From: Nymphalis io
Lineage: Eukaryota > Arthropoda > Insecta > Lepidoptera > Nymphalidae
DNA length: 64,000 nucleotides
Direction: 5' to 3'
NCBI RefSeq assembly: GCF_905147045.1
Contig: NC_065906.1
Coordinates: 9,300,001-9,364,000, forward strand
In this document: piece by piece, positions 46,661 to 57,815 of the stretch
How positions within the stretch are numbered: the stretch's first letter is position 1
Layout: each line of letters opens with the position of its first letter
Program-made: the position numbers and the translations under genes
The notes under the pieces: model-generated
Seen by the model: only the letters and a program-made list of their open reading frames with translations
What the model was told of the DNA's origin: nothing
The model's database searches: none

Positions 46661-47626
46661 TAACTACTAATACCATGATGCTTCAATGAGGGTTAGTGCT
46701 GATATCAATATAGACGATCTTTTTTCCACCGAGCCAAGACATATTAACTTTAGTGTAAAGCTTGAAAAACGTTTATAGAACGCTGCAAAGAAATATCGTT
46801 TCACTTCAAAAATAATGATAACAATAATTATTCCTCTGCGAATTTCTCATTTACGGACATTTTGTTTTAATAATTTTATTACATGTAGGGGTTTAAACAT
46901 ATATTGCTCCCTTAAATCTGTCTAGCAAAGAACGGAACGACGGTCTCATAATTAATCCTCGTATAAGCTTTTTATTGCAATTACTTTCCAGTAAAAATGA
47001 CATTTTCGAATACAAATTTTAAAACATTTCGTAAATCTATTAAAAACATAGACATAAATTGTATTCATGATAATATTATTGCCGTTGATATTTACTGATA
47101 TGATTTTGACGTGATTCAATAAATAATTATAAAATTAATAGAAAATAAAAAGATTAAGCAAGTAGAGCGCATATGACGAGTATAAAAGCATATATATAGC
47201 ATATTACATAAGTGTAAAGATTTTATTTCAGGGTATCTTTTCTAAAACAACAAACAAATTGACAAAGTTTTAAGAGTTTCACGTCAAACCCGTGTTGCTC
47301 TAAATATCTTGGTGAAGGTACCGTTAGGGAGATATTCAGAATATGCACACATATATTAGCTTTATGGCTTCCGACATACAGATATGTCACTTGACTAAAA
47401 GTTAGCTCGTGTCTCCAACATTCTTTGATATTTTATAAAAGTTATTGTGGCTGAAGATATAACTCTCGCCTAAAGTAAAGGTAGATAATATTTATAGTTC
47501 TTAAGCGAAGTATTATGTTATGTATTTTGTTAAGGCTGTGCCTTAACAAAAGCCTGAGCCTGAGCCTTAAAAAATCTACACATACATCATCGTGATAGTT
47601 TCCTTAGTCGAAGATTATTTAATAGT

Positions 47627-47825
47627 TGATTGGCTCGATGGTATAGTGGCTAGTTTATTAGGCTGCAGATCTTGAGGTCCTGAGCCCAACCCCTTGAGCA
47701 TATAAAATTTTTATGTCATGGAATTCTCAGAAGCAACCCGTTTGGCAGTTGGCAGTGTTGAGTCGCACGTGCCTCGGTATGAAAAGTCTGACTCGCTCTC
47801 TGAGGGTTCCATACCACCACACAAT
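47627..47825 (+). mobile_element. SINE D (third tRNA-derived family)
   Basis: Head TGGCTCGATGGTATAGTGGC with a decayed box B (GAGCCCAACCCC), then TCAGAAGCAACCCGTTTGG and GTCGCACGTGCCTCGGTATG. I recall this as a widespread lepidopteran SINE layout. The 3' end is not clear. Confidence 0.65.
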
Positions 47826-48157
47826 ATTGAATGATTTACCAGGTTATTTTAAGATTTAGACTTTTTATAGGTTTTCCTTTCATTTGTTCGTAAAAAAAAA
47901 TATCCCTAATTTTTTTTACATATTGTTTTTAAACAAAAAATTTACGGTTTTCGGATTTTTTCCTATACTTGTGTTACAAGATATTAATTCTTCACAAATT
48001 TCATGATTCTATGTCAACGGAAGTGCCCTATACGTTTTGATTCTTTTTGCGAATATATAGAAATATATAGGAATTGCGACATAAACGGCCCATATCTTTT
48101 GATTGCGTAGACTTAGTTTGATTGAAACCCAAAAACCAAATGCCAAACAAATTGAAA

Positions 48158-48197
48158 ACCAAATGCCAGCGGTCCCATGGGACCGCAGGCATTTGGT
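48158..48197. repeat. 40-bp near-perfect palindrome
   Basis: Two 20-base halves, the left being ACCAAATGCCAGCGGTCCCA, form a hairpin with one mismatch and no spacer. A further ACCAAATGCCAAACAA block lies just before it. Confidence 0.92.
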
Positions 48198-48239
48198 AGC
48201 TTTTCATAGCTGGTTTTAATTTCAACTTTATACATTTAC

Positions 48240-48360
48240 GCGTTCTTGAGAAAAAGCGTCTTGACGGACAGACAGTCAGACGGACAGACAGTCAGATGGA
48301 CAACGAAGTCATCTTATAAGGGTTCATTTTTCCTTTAGAGGTAAGGAACCCTAAAAAGTA
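48240..48360 (+). repeat. End of a common lepidopteran repeat
   Basis: GACGGACAGACAGTCAGACG, then ATAAGGGTTCATTTTTCC and GGTAAGGAACCCTAAAAA. I recall this closing pattern from many moth and butterfly sequences. It lies 45 bases after the 40-bp palindrome, which may belong to the same element. Confidence 0.5.
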
Positions 48361-48572
48361 AATTACACAACATATAATATCTATGTTAGTATGAAAATAC
48401 TTAACTAAAATTAGTTGAAATTATCATCATGTCCTTATGACGTCAAATTGTTGGTTCATTAGTTCGTTTGAGAGCGACTGAGTAATATTCAAACATCACA
48501 GATATCTTTGATGTTACTAGTAAGATGTATCTGTAGGTGAAGATGCTGATTAAATTTAGTTTTAACTATTAA

Positions 48573-49072
48573 AATAGATGGCACAGTGGTTAGCGCACGT
48601 GGATCTTAACCGAAGATTATTGGTTCAAATCGGACAATCACAATTTACTTTTCATGCGATTATATTGTTTTTATAATTCATTACGATCAATGGTGAAGGA
48701 AAGCCTTGTGGGGATTTTTTTCTATCGATATAGGTAGGCAAACTGTCAAATGGGTCTAGTGATGGTAAGTGGTCACATGGGTCAAGTGATGGTAAGTGGT
48801 TGTATCGGCAATGTGCCACCAACTTTGGGAACTAAGATGTTATATACCTTGTACCTGCAATTACACTGGATATTGCTGTATGTCGGTAGAAAATGTGATG
48901 GGTGGAACGCACCCAGACGGGCTTGCACAAAACCACCACCAAGTAAACTTAAAGTAGTTGCACGTATTGCAATCCTGATATATACTCGCATTCGAGCAGC
49001 GTTGTGGAATAAGCTCCAAGCTAAAACGAGGCTCTTGTCCACCAGTGGGATATTTATGGGCTTTACTTGGCT
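48573..49072 (+). mobile_element. SINE B, diverged, split by a SINE A
   Basis: Left part 48573-48716 (GATGGCACAGTGGTTAGC to AAAGCCTTGTGGGG) and right part 48952-49072 (TCGAGCAGCGTTGTGGAATA to CCACCAGTGGGATATTTATG). The insertion between them is an antisense SINE A. Confidence 0.75.
48717..48951 (-). mobile_element. SINE A inserted in an old SINE B
   Basis: Antisense copy from a T-run and ATAGGTAGGCAAACTG to GCTTGCACAAAACCACCACC. The block GATGGTAAGTGGT is duplicated near 48760-48800. It is flanked by the two halves of a diverged SINE B. Confidence 0.75.
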
Positions 49073-49432
49073 ATTTGATATAGACTTATCTATCTAAGGA
49101 TCGAACGTGCTTCATACTAAAGTTCGCATTAATTTACGTAAATGCTACAGCTTTCTGATTCAGCATATGACGTGACATCCATGTCATGAAATTTAAAAAC
49201 TACACACACGTAAACCTTAAGAGCGGGCGCGAGAGCGGATTTGTAATTTATTATAATATATTTTTTCTTGTATGTTTCTTTCTTTATTTTATTTTTGATT
49301 GTCATTTCTATAACGAAATTATTTTTCTTATATTACGTTACAGGTTTTTACAATATAAATAAATACACAAACATATACATAAAGATCCTCATCTGTTATT
49401 TGATAATGACAAAGCTTATATGTTATATAGTA

Positions 49433-50735
49433 CTAGCTGGTGCCCGCGACTTCGTCTACGCAGGATTAGTATTTGAAGTAGCTTATATTAGCGTGGCGTA
49501 GAAAAGAACTAACATTATGACATAAATATTTTTTGAGTCGCATTTGAAAAATATAACTGCTTGACAATATTTTAACATAAGAAAATTGGCAATATAATAA
49601 ATATACGGTAATCAGGCACTGCAGAACCCTGATCATAGGCCTATAGTTATCTGGCTACTGCAGTATGCTCTTATAAACTATATTTAACGATTTTTTTCCT
49701 TCAGCATAAACATGCAGATTTTTTGCTTTGGAAACACGTGAGCAAGCCACATAGAGCTGACCGTGAGAAAAACATGGCGTGCCTAAATGTATGCCTGCTA
49801 CCTTTAAGGTTTGCTCCTGCGATTTGTTGATCGTCATTGAAAATGCGACTTTTAACGGGAACTGCAGGCGTTTAAAATTGAATGGCAAGTTATTGGGTAT
49901 GATTGGGATGCGCGGTATAAGAACATTGTCTCCCTTGGCTTCTCCAGTAAAAATTGTGGCCTTCACAATGTGCCTTCCTAGTTCGGTAACTCGCATTGAT
50001 ATACATCACGTTATTTACAATATTATAAATCAACCAAAAAAGGACCAATTACTAACCTACCTACAACCTCTGTAATTTACAAAAAAAAGAAGGTATTCGG
50101 TATAATGAACAGGTAAGTAACCTATATCTATTAATTTAAATAAAAATGAAGTATCTTATTTAAGTGTAACTCCTAACCAAAAAAAAAACTGCCAATTAGG
50201 TATTGGGCCTATATTACTTGAAGTACAATCCGTTTTTAAAAAATCGCTATAACCATGAAAATTCGCAAAACGGAGACAACAGTCAACGATGTCTGCCCTC
50301 GCGCTTCTGCCCGCGTTCGGGTCGCGCACTCAGCTATGAGCGCCTTCTTCCCCCACACAAGTGCGTCGCACCGCCCGCCACCGCCGCCGGAGGCGAACCG
50401 CGCCGTACCGCTCGCAACACCGCACCCGTAGTATCGCGCATTTAAACTAAATGATGTCTATCATACATTACATAATTATGTGTAACTAACGTTTATGGCA
50501 GCGCACGCCAGAATAGCTCGCAGAAAGGTAGGTTTTTTCCTAGTTACTTGACATTTAATGTCATATTTTGGACAGCTCACACAATATCTTTATAAATTGT
50601 AGCCTATGTGTTATTCTGATGTATAAGCTATATTATTGGAAAGTTTAATTGAAATCCATTCAGTAGTTTTTGCGTGAAAGAGTAACAAACATCCATCCAC
50701 ACATACAAACTTTCACGTTTATAATAGTAGTAGGA
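49433..50735 (-). mobile_element. Helitron, internally deleted, with exact ends
   Basis: On the - strand the element starts with TCCTACTACTATTATAAACG (50735 downward) and ends CACCAGCTAG (49433). These are the 5'-TC and CTRR-3' ends of Helitrons, and it lies between host A and T, the Helitron target. The site is confirmed by a paralogous repeat at 46477/46478 that lacks it. A helicase remnant is on the same strand. A short imperfect stem (GAC GAA GTC) lies just before the 3' end. The Rep nuclease and most of the helicase are gone, leaving 1303 bases. A GC-rich stretch at 50285-50440 inside it has no recognised origin. Confidence 0.88.
49655..49996 (-). pseudogene. PIF1-like helicase C-terminal fragment of the Helitron
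   Basis: About 113 codons read on the - strand with FSMTINKSQEQTLKVAGIHL and SHGQLYVACSRVSKAKNL. These match the last helicase motifs (V and VI) of PIF1-type helicases carried by Helitrons: TINKSQGQTL, here with E replacing G, and the arginine-finger-like YVACSRV. Walker A and B are absent. The open frame ends at a stop near 49655. Functionally dead, but it identifies the element and its direction. Confidence 0.85.
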
Positions 50736-51139
50736 TGTACATTGATAATATAAATGGGTTGCCTAGCGAAATCACGGGCCAACACTGTTAATTAATATTC
50801 ACTTTATTTCACTTTTTTTGATCAACTTCCACGATTTGTTATTGATGAAAATCAAACATTAGTCGAGAGAATTTTACTCAAGAAATTGGAAAAATCTAGG
50901 TTGTCTTTTATCTCTTTAGCACAACTATGAATTTGCAAGGTACAAACAGGTAAACAGGCGTCATTAATATACCCTCATCAGTTATTTAATTGTTTTTTAA
51001 TAAAATGAAAGGTTAATTTTTCCTTATTCAACGATATTAGGTTACCTTGTCAAAAGTATGACAAATACATATATGTCTAGATTGAAATGTTTAAGCTCGA
51101 GCGGGGAGAGTATCAGAGAAGCATGAATACCTGAATATA

Positions 51140-51268
51140 ATTAACATTGTTGGCCCGTGATTTAGCTAGGCAACCTATTTGCGATTTATCAATGTACAGC
51201 TTATATGTTATATAATATATATAACATATAAGCTTTGACATCGTCAAATAACAGATGAGGGTGTATAT
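51140..51268 (-). repeat. Repeat C, copy 3, with a full palindrome
   Basis: The inverse copy, only 150 bases after copy 2. It contains a perfect inverted repeat with 16-base arms and 5-base spacer at 51198-51234, exactly where copy 2 carries the Helitron. Only the start-side arm is present in copies 1 and 2. Confidence 0.78.
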
Positions 51269-51894
51269 TTCTAATAATTAATATTTCCTTCTTGCATTTT
51301 CTGGTAGTTGATGACACTGTCAATTATTTTATCTCATTAATCTATAAGCTACATGAGAAGCTTTCCGTAACAGGATAGAAAATACGCGTTTCTTGTCCGC
51401 ATGTCGCTTTCGCTTATGTATGATAACCAGGGTCTTCCTACAGAGACCGCGCTGTATATCACTAGACGGCGAGCGCTGACGAGGCGGCAACTTTGCCCGT
51501 TTGTTCAGTTTAATCGTTCGTGTTCTTTGTTTTAGCGCTTTGTGGTACACCTAGTGTAGAAATTTCTTTGCACTGGAATTATTTACATATACATTTTTTG
51601 TTTGTAAAGCGTGACATCCTGCATGACAACGTGCAAAAGGAAAATATTCATTTTAGTACAACATGTGCGAGCAACGACCACGCTTAATGATGAAATGTGT
51701 CTTCATTTAAAATTTGAAATTGTTTTCGTGTGATTTAGCTTTAAACTTATCAGTTTATCTTTTGTTACTTATATATAATTTAAAAAACCTGTGCATTATT
51801 GTATGCTTTGAGCTATCGCTTCTGTAGAAATTGATTTAATATTGATATACTTTTCAAGGTAAAACTGCTTAAATAATGAATCCTCGAGATCGAT

Positions 51895-52150
51895 TTTGGC
51901 TCCGGTGGTTAAACTCAAAAGAAATTAGATAATTGCGCGGGAGATATTATAGTGCACAAGTGTGTGCGCAAATACAGATGTATTCTCTATTTCCTCACTC
52001 TCATTTTGGGATGGCAATCCAACACAATCGGAAAGAGTTCAGGCGGTTGGTAGGTTGGTACTGACCAACGGTTTTACGTGCTTTCCTAGGCACTTGAGTA
52101 CATACATCTAACTTTCAGACTCCGGGCTGCTACTGAAAATATATAACCTA
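51895..52150 (-). mobile_element. SINE D-related copy, antisense
   Basis: The + strand carries AATTGCGCGGGAGATATTAT, ATCGGAAAGAGTTCAGGCG and TTTTACGTGCTTTCCTAGG, which in reverse order give the body and 3' part of the family at 47.6 kb (shared GTGCCTNGG block). The tRNA-like head is missing. Confidence 0.65.
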
Positions 52151-52642
52151 GTCACGCCCACTTATGTATACCACTTATATGTCAGGATTTTATTTTTGCC
52201 AGTAGAAGGGTTGTTCCATCAGCATGGATATCATCCTCTCCAGTTATTTAATCACACGTCTGATATATTTGAGATTAAAATTTTATAATTGTGTATTTCA
52301 TGTTGAATAATTTTTATTTACTTACATGTAATAAATATATCTTTGAGTTCTTGGCATTATTTCTCCAGTTCTATCATTGTGTATTTTCTTTATAAATATG
52401 TATGGTTCCCTCGTCTCGTCTCGACTCGTCTGCTCCAAACTTCTGAGATAGGGTGTGATGTTGATGGAATATGTTACATTTCATATGTAAAACTATGATA
52501 CGAGTGTCTGAAGAATACGACTACGCGTGTTTAAAAATGTACGCCATTTCTCCACGTATGCAATATAAAGTTTTATTTTGTAATCAAAATTTTAATAATA
52601 TCCTCTAGGATTACTTTGTTTGATTTTGGAGTTGAGTTAAGT

Positions 52643-52719
52643 ATTACTGTTTTGCGGTAGAATATCTGATGAGTGGGTGGTACCTACCCAGACGAGCTTG
52701 CACAAAGCCCTACCACCAG
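52643..52719 (-). mobile_element. SINE A head fragment
   Basis: About 77 bases of well-conserved antisense head, from TACTGTTTTGCGGTAGAATA to AAAGCCCTACCACCAG. Confidence 0.85.
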
Positions 52720-52917
52720 AAAAATGATGATGATAACAGCTGGTTGTTGTCTAGCTAAGGAACAGACGACCGTGTTTGTATATATATACATTGATTATAG
52801 ACTATATAACAACACGCTACAACCCAAAGCAACTAGTATTCCATAATAATGTAGTATTTTAATGTTATTTAGTACAGAGAAGAAGAATTCCGAATATGAA
52901 ATGAAAAATACTTTAGT

Positions 52918-52920
<3 letters not shown>

Positions 52921-52977
<57 letters not shown>

Positions 52978-54335
52978 CGCCGGGAGGGCAAATGACTCCA
53001 CTCCACCTGATGGTAAGCGGTAGTAGAGTCCAAACGCGACGACGGCCAGTACAGACGGGAAAAACGTTCTGCACTAGCCGCCTTCGCCTTGCCGGCCCGC
53101 AAGATGCCTCTTCACGCCTCGTTTGAAGGAACCCGGGTTGTAAGAGGAGGGGAATACGAACGCTGGTAAGGAATTCCATTTTTTGGAAGTGCGACAAAGA
53201 AAGGAGTTGCCAAATTTCTTTGTTCGCGATGGAATTGATGTCACAGTTAGGCGGTGACATCGAGAACCAGCTCGCGTGGACTTAAGAAGGAAGGGGGAAG
53301 CAGGAATTAGAGAGAATAATTCCTCAGAGCACTCGCCGTGATACAGTCGATAGAAAGCGCTCAGTGCTGCTATCTCACGACGCAATTGTAAAGGTTCAAG
53401 GGTGTTTGTAACCTTTACGTCGCCAATAATGCGTACGGCACGTCGCTGCAACCGGTCCAAGGCCTCAAGTAGGTACTTAGCGGAGCCATCCCAAAGGTGC
53501 GAGCAATATTCCACGCAAGACCGTACCTGTGTTTTGTACAGCAGGCACAGTTGTTGTGGCGTGAAAAAGCGCCGCACCTTGTTCAGAACTCCGAGTTTCC
53601 GTGAAGCTGTTTTTATAACAGCCTCGATGTAATCCCTTGGACTAAGGTCGCAGCGAACGTCAATCCCCAGCATGGCGATTTTGCTTTGCATCACCAGCGG
53701 AGTACCACAGAGGGAGGGAAGAGGGGGAAAATGTTGACTTTTTCGCCGTGAGAGCGCATACCTGTGTTTTCTTGGCATTAAACTCAACAAGATTATCAGA
53801 GCCCCATTTGGCGATGAGATCTAACGTCCTATCGAGTTCAATGACAAGATTCTCCCGCCTCTCCTCAGTTTCCGCCCGCCCAGCCACTGCGCGTCCGTGG
53901 TATCCACCATGCACTGTACTATCATCTGCATAGCAATGTATGTTCCCAAGGGAGAGCATATCATTGATATGCAAAAGAAAGAGTGTGGGAGATAGCACAG
54001 ATCCCTGGGGGACCCCAGCATTCACTACATAGAATTGTGAAGCGCAACCATCTACTAAAACACGAAGGCTACGCTTGTGTAGGAAGCTGGCAATCCAGGT
54101 GCATAGCTGAGCAGGCAGACCATATGCCGGTAGCTTGGAGAGAAGACTTCTGTGCCAGACCCTGTCGAAAGCCTTGGAGATATCGAGGCTGACAGCCAAC
54201 GATTCTCCATGCTTGTCGATAGCTTCACCCCAGAGGTGTGTTACGTACGCTAGAAGATCACCTGTGGACCGTTTTGGTCGAAACCCATACTGACGATCAT
54301 TAATTAGACAGTGATCCTCTAGGTAATGGATCAGA
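52921..54335 (-). mobile_element. Jockey-type LINE, 5'-truncated copy 2 with long A-tail
   Basis: The same family as the copy at 26237-27840, on the other strand. It begins inside the reverse transcriptase, just upstream of the RQYGF block (54335), and ends at 52921 with 52 consecutive T on the + strand, that is a 52-base A-tail. YADD is at 53921-53932. Compared with copy 1 it lacks the TGA and most frameshifts, with one shift near 53730. The long unbroken A-tail and cleaner coding suggest a younger insertion. No convincing target-site duplication was found. Confidence 0.87.
53074..54199 (-). pseudogene. Reverse transcriptase of jockey-type LINE copy 2, one frameshift
   Basis: The upstream frame (54199 down to about 53730) reads AVSLDISKAFDRVWHRSL, GVPQGSVLSPTLFLLHIND and CYADDSTVHGG, which are reverse transcriptase motifs A to C. 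A shift near 53730 passes to the next frame, which runs to 53074 with VEYCSHLWDGSAKY, LDRLQRRAVRIIG and a conserved WNSLP block near the C terminus. The N-terminal part of the polymerase and the endonuclease are missing through 5' truncation, so this copy is dead. Confidence 0.85.
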
Positions 54336-54475
54336 TCAGCATCATACTTTCACGTGCAGAGAATGATAAGGAATATCTTTAGGAAGGTGATGGTGTTGAC
54401 CTATTAGTCGTGCATCATACTCCTTTGTCACCATATATTCATATTTTATATCGTTCACTTCATCTCAGTACTTAC

Positions 54476-54655
54476 ATCATCAATGCGCCACCAACCTTGG
54501 GCACTAAGATGTTATGTCCCTTGTGCCTGTACACTGGCTCACTCACCCTTTAAACCGGAACACAACAATACTAAGTACTAATATTTTGCGGTAGAATATC
54601 TGATGAGTGGGTGGTACCTACCCAGACGAGCTTGCACAAAGCTCTACCACCAGTA
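54476..54655 (-). mobile_element. SINE A, head and middle
   Basis: Antisense from CATCAATGCGCCACCAACC to AAAGCTCTACCACCAGT, with a short deletion in the CCTGTAATTACACTGG block. It lies shortly after the truncated 5' end of LINE copy 2. Confidence 0.85.
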
Positions 54656-54737
54656 TATATTTGAGATTAAATAAAGACGAAATTATATAAATAGAAGATG
54701 TGAATTTTAAAAGATCACTTATAAGACCCCATATTAT

Positions 54738-54942
54738 ATCCTAATCTTAAAATACATCAGCGCAGAGATTGATGATCGCAGGCTTAAAAAATTAAGCACG
54801 GACAAGCTCCATTGATTTTTCATGTTCTTTTTTCTATTCTCTATTTCATATTCTTCTCGATTGTTCTAGGTAGTGTAGGAAAATATGGTTTGCCTGTAAT
54901 ACGATTGAGCAGCGTGGTGGATTAATCTCTAAGCAGACGTAT
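54738..54942 (+). mobile_element. SINE B, old copy
   Basis: Remnants ATGATCGCAGG, GCACGGACAAGCTCCATTGA and GATTGAGCAGCGTGGTGGAT in family order, with large gaps. Confidence 0.55.
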
Positions 54943-54947
54943 ATTAT

Positions 54948-55224
54948 AGATTAGGTACGTGGACGAGCATATTGGCCACTTGATGGTAAGTGGTCAATAA
55001 CATAGATATTGGCATTGTAAGAAATGTTAACCATCGCTTACATCAGCATTGCGCCACCAACCTTGGGAAATAAGATGTTATGTCCCTTGTACCTGTAATT
55101 ACACTGGTTCACTCATCCTTCAAACCAGAATACAACAAAATCAAGTACTGCTGTTTTGCGATAGAATATCTGATGAGTGGGTGGTACCTACCCAGACGAG
55201 CTTGCACAATACTCTACCACTCAC
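54948..55224 (-). mobile_element. SINE A, full length
   Basis: Antisense copy from TAGATTAGGTACGTGGACG to ACAATACTCTACCACTCA. The A-tail is lost. Confidence 0.85.
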
Positions 55225-55921
55225 AAATTTAAAGATGAATTGACGAATAAAACACTGTAAGCCCCCAAAAATAAACTCAAGGCAAGCGAATGATGACCAG
55301 TGCAAAGCACAAATATTTATTTTAAATATATCTATTTAATTTAAATAAAAATAAGTTAAAATTATCAAAGTCAAATATATCGGAACTAATTTCTTAAACG
55401 TATCTTATGGCAACCTGTAGCGGAGCATGTGTCACTCGACATAATAAGACAATGTCCTATGGGATTTGCTCGAGCCAAGCTATTTATCATTTCCATAAAG
55501 CCAACTCGATTGTTTATATCTGTAAACAATCTCGGTGGCTATTAGTTTATAAATTGTTTGTACGAATCTGTTTATTTATAAGTAGAAATAAAGGCGTACC
55601 GATAAAAGATTATGTAGACGGTAAAATAGATTTAATATTCATTCATTTTCATACAGGATAAATTTGATTGTATTAATTAACATATCTATGTGAAAAAGTA
55701 ATTGTCGTGAAAAAGACAGACAAATTAGTACTTATTCGCTTGTCGGCTATTCTTGGTAGGATAATTTTAAATTCTTTGTAAAATTACAATATAAATGTAC
55801 TAGTAAGCGCCTACTTTCATAAAGTGTATAGGATATTCAGAAGAGTTATAGAATTGACGTACGTTCATATTTCAATTAAAATATATATATGACATAATTA
55901 ACAAATTTTGTGTAAACAAAT

Positions 55922-56001
55922 GGAATGGAATAAGCTCCAAACCTTCTCTTCAAAAAAAGGGAGAGGCCTTAGCCCAGCAGTGGGACATTTACAGGCTGTT
56001 T
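55922..56001 (+). mobile_element. SINE B 3' fragment
   Basis: The last 80 bases of the element, from GGAATAAGCTCCAAACCTTC to GACATTTACAGGCTGTTTC, well conserved. Confidence 0.85.
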
Positions 56002-56974
56002 CTGTGTAAATAAAAATAAAAAGATGAACCAATAAAGCCCTCGTACACACAATAAATATATTCGTAAGTACACGATTTTAAGTATATTGTTCGGGTTCAA
56101 TCCGCTATCATATATTTTTATTATATACCAACGATTTAAAAAAATAAATTAAAATTTTATCAAAAAGTGTAATCGCAGTTGAAGCTCTCATAAAATAGAT
56201 ACAATGAAGAACGAGCACGGATGTATGGCGGTAGTTTATGGTATAGATTGAATGATTTATCTTTCGTCTTCTGGTCTTTCGTCTCTTGAGTTACTATCAT
56301 CATATTATTAATGCAATTAAATTTTAAACAGTTTTTGCTCCTGTATTCATTAAACTACAACACAGATTAAAAAAAATGTAAACAACAATTGAATCGTAAG
56401 CTCAATTGATATAAAAAAAAACATCAATTTCGAAAACCATTTTTGTTTTTCGATATTCGATTTTGCGCAATATCTATTAACTAAGATTAACATTCATGTA
56501 TTTTCTTACATTTTCAATGATGCCTGTGCATGCGTATATAAATCTAGATGTTTTAATATAATATATGAGAGCTACTAAGCTCACATTTTAACACGATGTA
56601 AAAAAAATACATTTTTATATCATGTTATAATGCTGGTGGCGTCTCAAATTATATTACAAGCTCATGTCGACTATCAGCACCGCTCAGGCGTTCAACGTTC
56701 TTGCCTTTTTATGACCTCAAGATATTCTTTTTTTAAATATAGTTTTCATTATAACATAAAGATAAGCTAAGTAATTTATATTAAGGTTAACGTAGAGTGT
56801 TAATTAGTGCTTTATATTGTTTCTGTAATATTCTATTGTTCACATTATTTCGAATGTAGTAGATAAATGTATTTGAAATGTGTTATAAATGTTTTTTTTT
56901 TATAAATTAAATATAATTAGAATGGACGAGTAAATCCTTACGGTAAGTGTTACTACACTTACTAACTTACTTAT

Positions 56975-57604
56975 CCGAGATGGCCCAGTGGTTAGAATGC
57001 GTGATTTTTTTTTTTATATGCGCTGGGCTGGCAAATGACTCTACTCCACATGATGGTAAGTGGTAGTAGAGTCCAAACGCGTCGACGGCCAGTACAGTCG
57101 GGAAGAATGTTCTGTACTAGCCGTCACTGTCTTGCCAGCCCGCAGGATGCCTCCTCACGCCTCGTTTGAAGGAACCCGCATTGTAAGAGGAGGGGAACAC
57201 GTGAGCTGGTAAGGAATTCCATTTTTTGGAAGTGCGACAATGAAAGGAGTTGCCAAATTTCTTTGTGCGCGATGGAATTGTCACAGTTAGGCGGTGACAT
57301 CGAGAACCATCGAGAACATTCGACAGATCATCTTAACCGATGATCGTTTCGATTCGAACCCGGACAAGCACCACTGAATTTTCTCGTGCTTAATTTGTGT
57401 TTATCTCATCATCATCTCGTATTTGACGATGATAGAAAACATCGTGAGGAAACCTGCATGTGTAAAATTTCACTGAAATTCTGCCAAATGTGTATTTCAC
57501 CAACCCGCATTGGAGCAGCGTGGAGGAATAAGCTCTAAACTTTTTCGTCAAAATAAAAAAGGAGAGGAGGCCTTAGCCCAGCAGTGGGACATTCACAGGC
57601 TGAT
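56975..57604 (+). mobile_element. SINE B split by a LINE 3' fragment
   Basis: The head starts at 56975 (CCGAGATGGCCCAGTGGTTA), breaks at 57004, and resumes at 57329 (TCATCTTAACCGATGATCG) through to GACATTCACAGGCTGATAC. The insert is the jockey-type LINE fragment at 57005-57309. Confidence 0.85.
57005..57309 (-). mobile_element. Jockey-type LINE 3' fragment (copy 3), inserted in a SINE B
   Basis: About 305 bases matching the extreme 3' end of the LINE copies at 26.2 and 52.9 kb, starting with 12 T on the + strand (the A-tail) and ending at the CATCGAGAACC block. It sits inside a SINE B, interrupting its tRNA-like head after TTAGAATGCGTGA. An extra 18 bases or so (57310-57328) remain at its 5' side before the SINE resumes. 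Confidence 0.85.
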
Positions 57605-57611
57605 ACTATTA

Positions 57612-57815
57612 AGTGTTACTACAACCCTTAGACGTCAGCGAAGAAACATTAATTATTCCATATAAAACATCGCGGCGCCGACGATGGGGACTAAGATGTT
57701 ATGTCCCTTGCGCGAATAATTACAATAGCTCGATATCCACATCAACAGGAACACAATAATACAAATAATTAGATCTATGCCGCGCTATCAACACAGCCGA
57801 GTTTGAACGAAGCTC
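57612..57815 (-). mobile_element. SINE A, very old copy
   Basis: Faint antisense similarity, best at GGGACTAAGATGTTATGTCC and GGAACACAATAATAC. It follows directly after the nested SINE B and LINE. Confidence 0.5.

Larger units (their letters stand above)
49384..50990 (+). repeat. Repeat C, copy 2, split by the Helitron
   Basis: Left part 49384-49432 and right part 50736-50990. The start-like block ATACCCTCATCAGTTATTTA recurs at 50969-50990, which suggests a terminal repeat or the start of a further unit. Confidence 0.8.

Noticed and set aside
50203..50445. An 80-codon GC-rich frame inside the Helitron as a captured gene
   Set aside because: Proline- and arginine-rich translation with no domain. 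Kept only as a possible captured stretch in the Helitron finding.
52795..53260. Lysine-rich proteins across the 52-base homopolymer
   Set aside because: They are translations of the LINE A-tail and do not represent genes.
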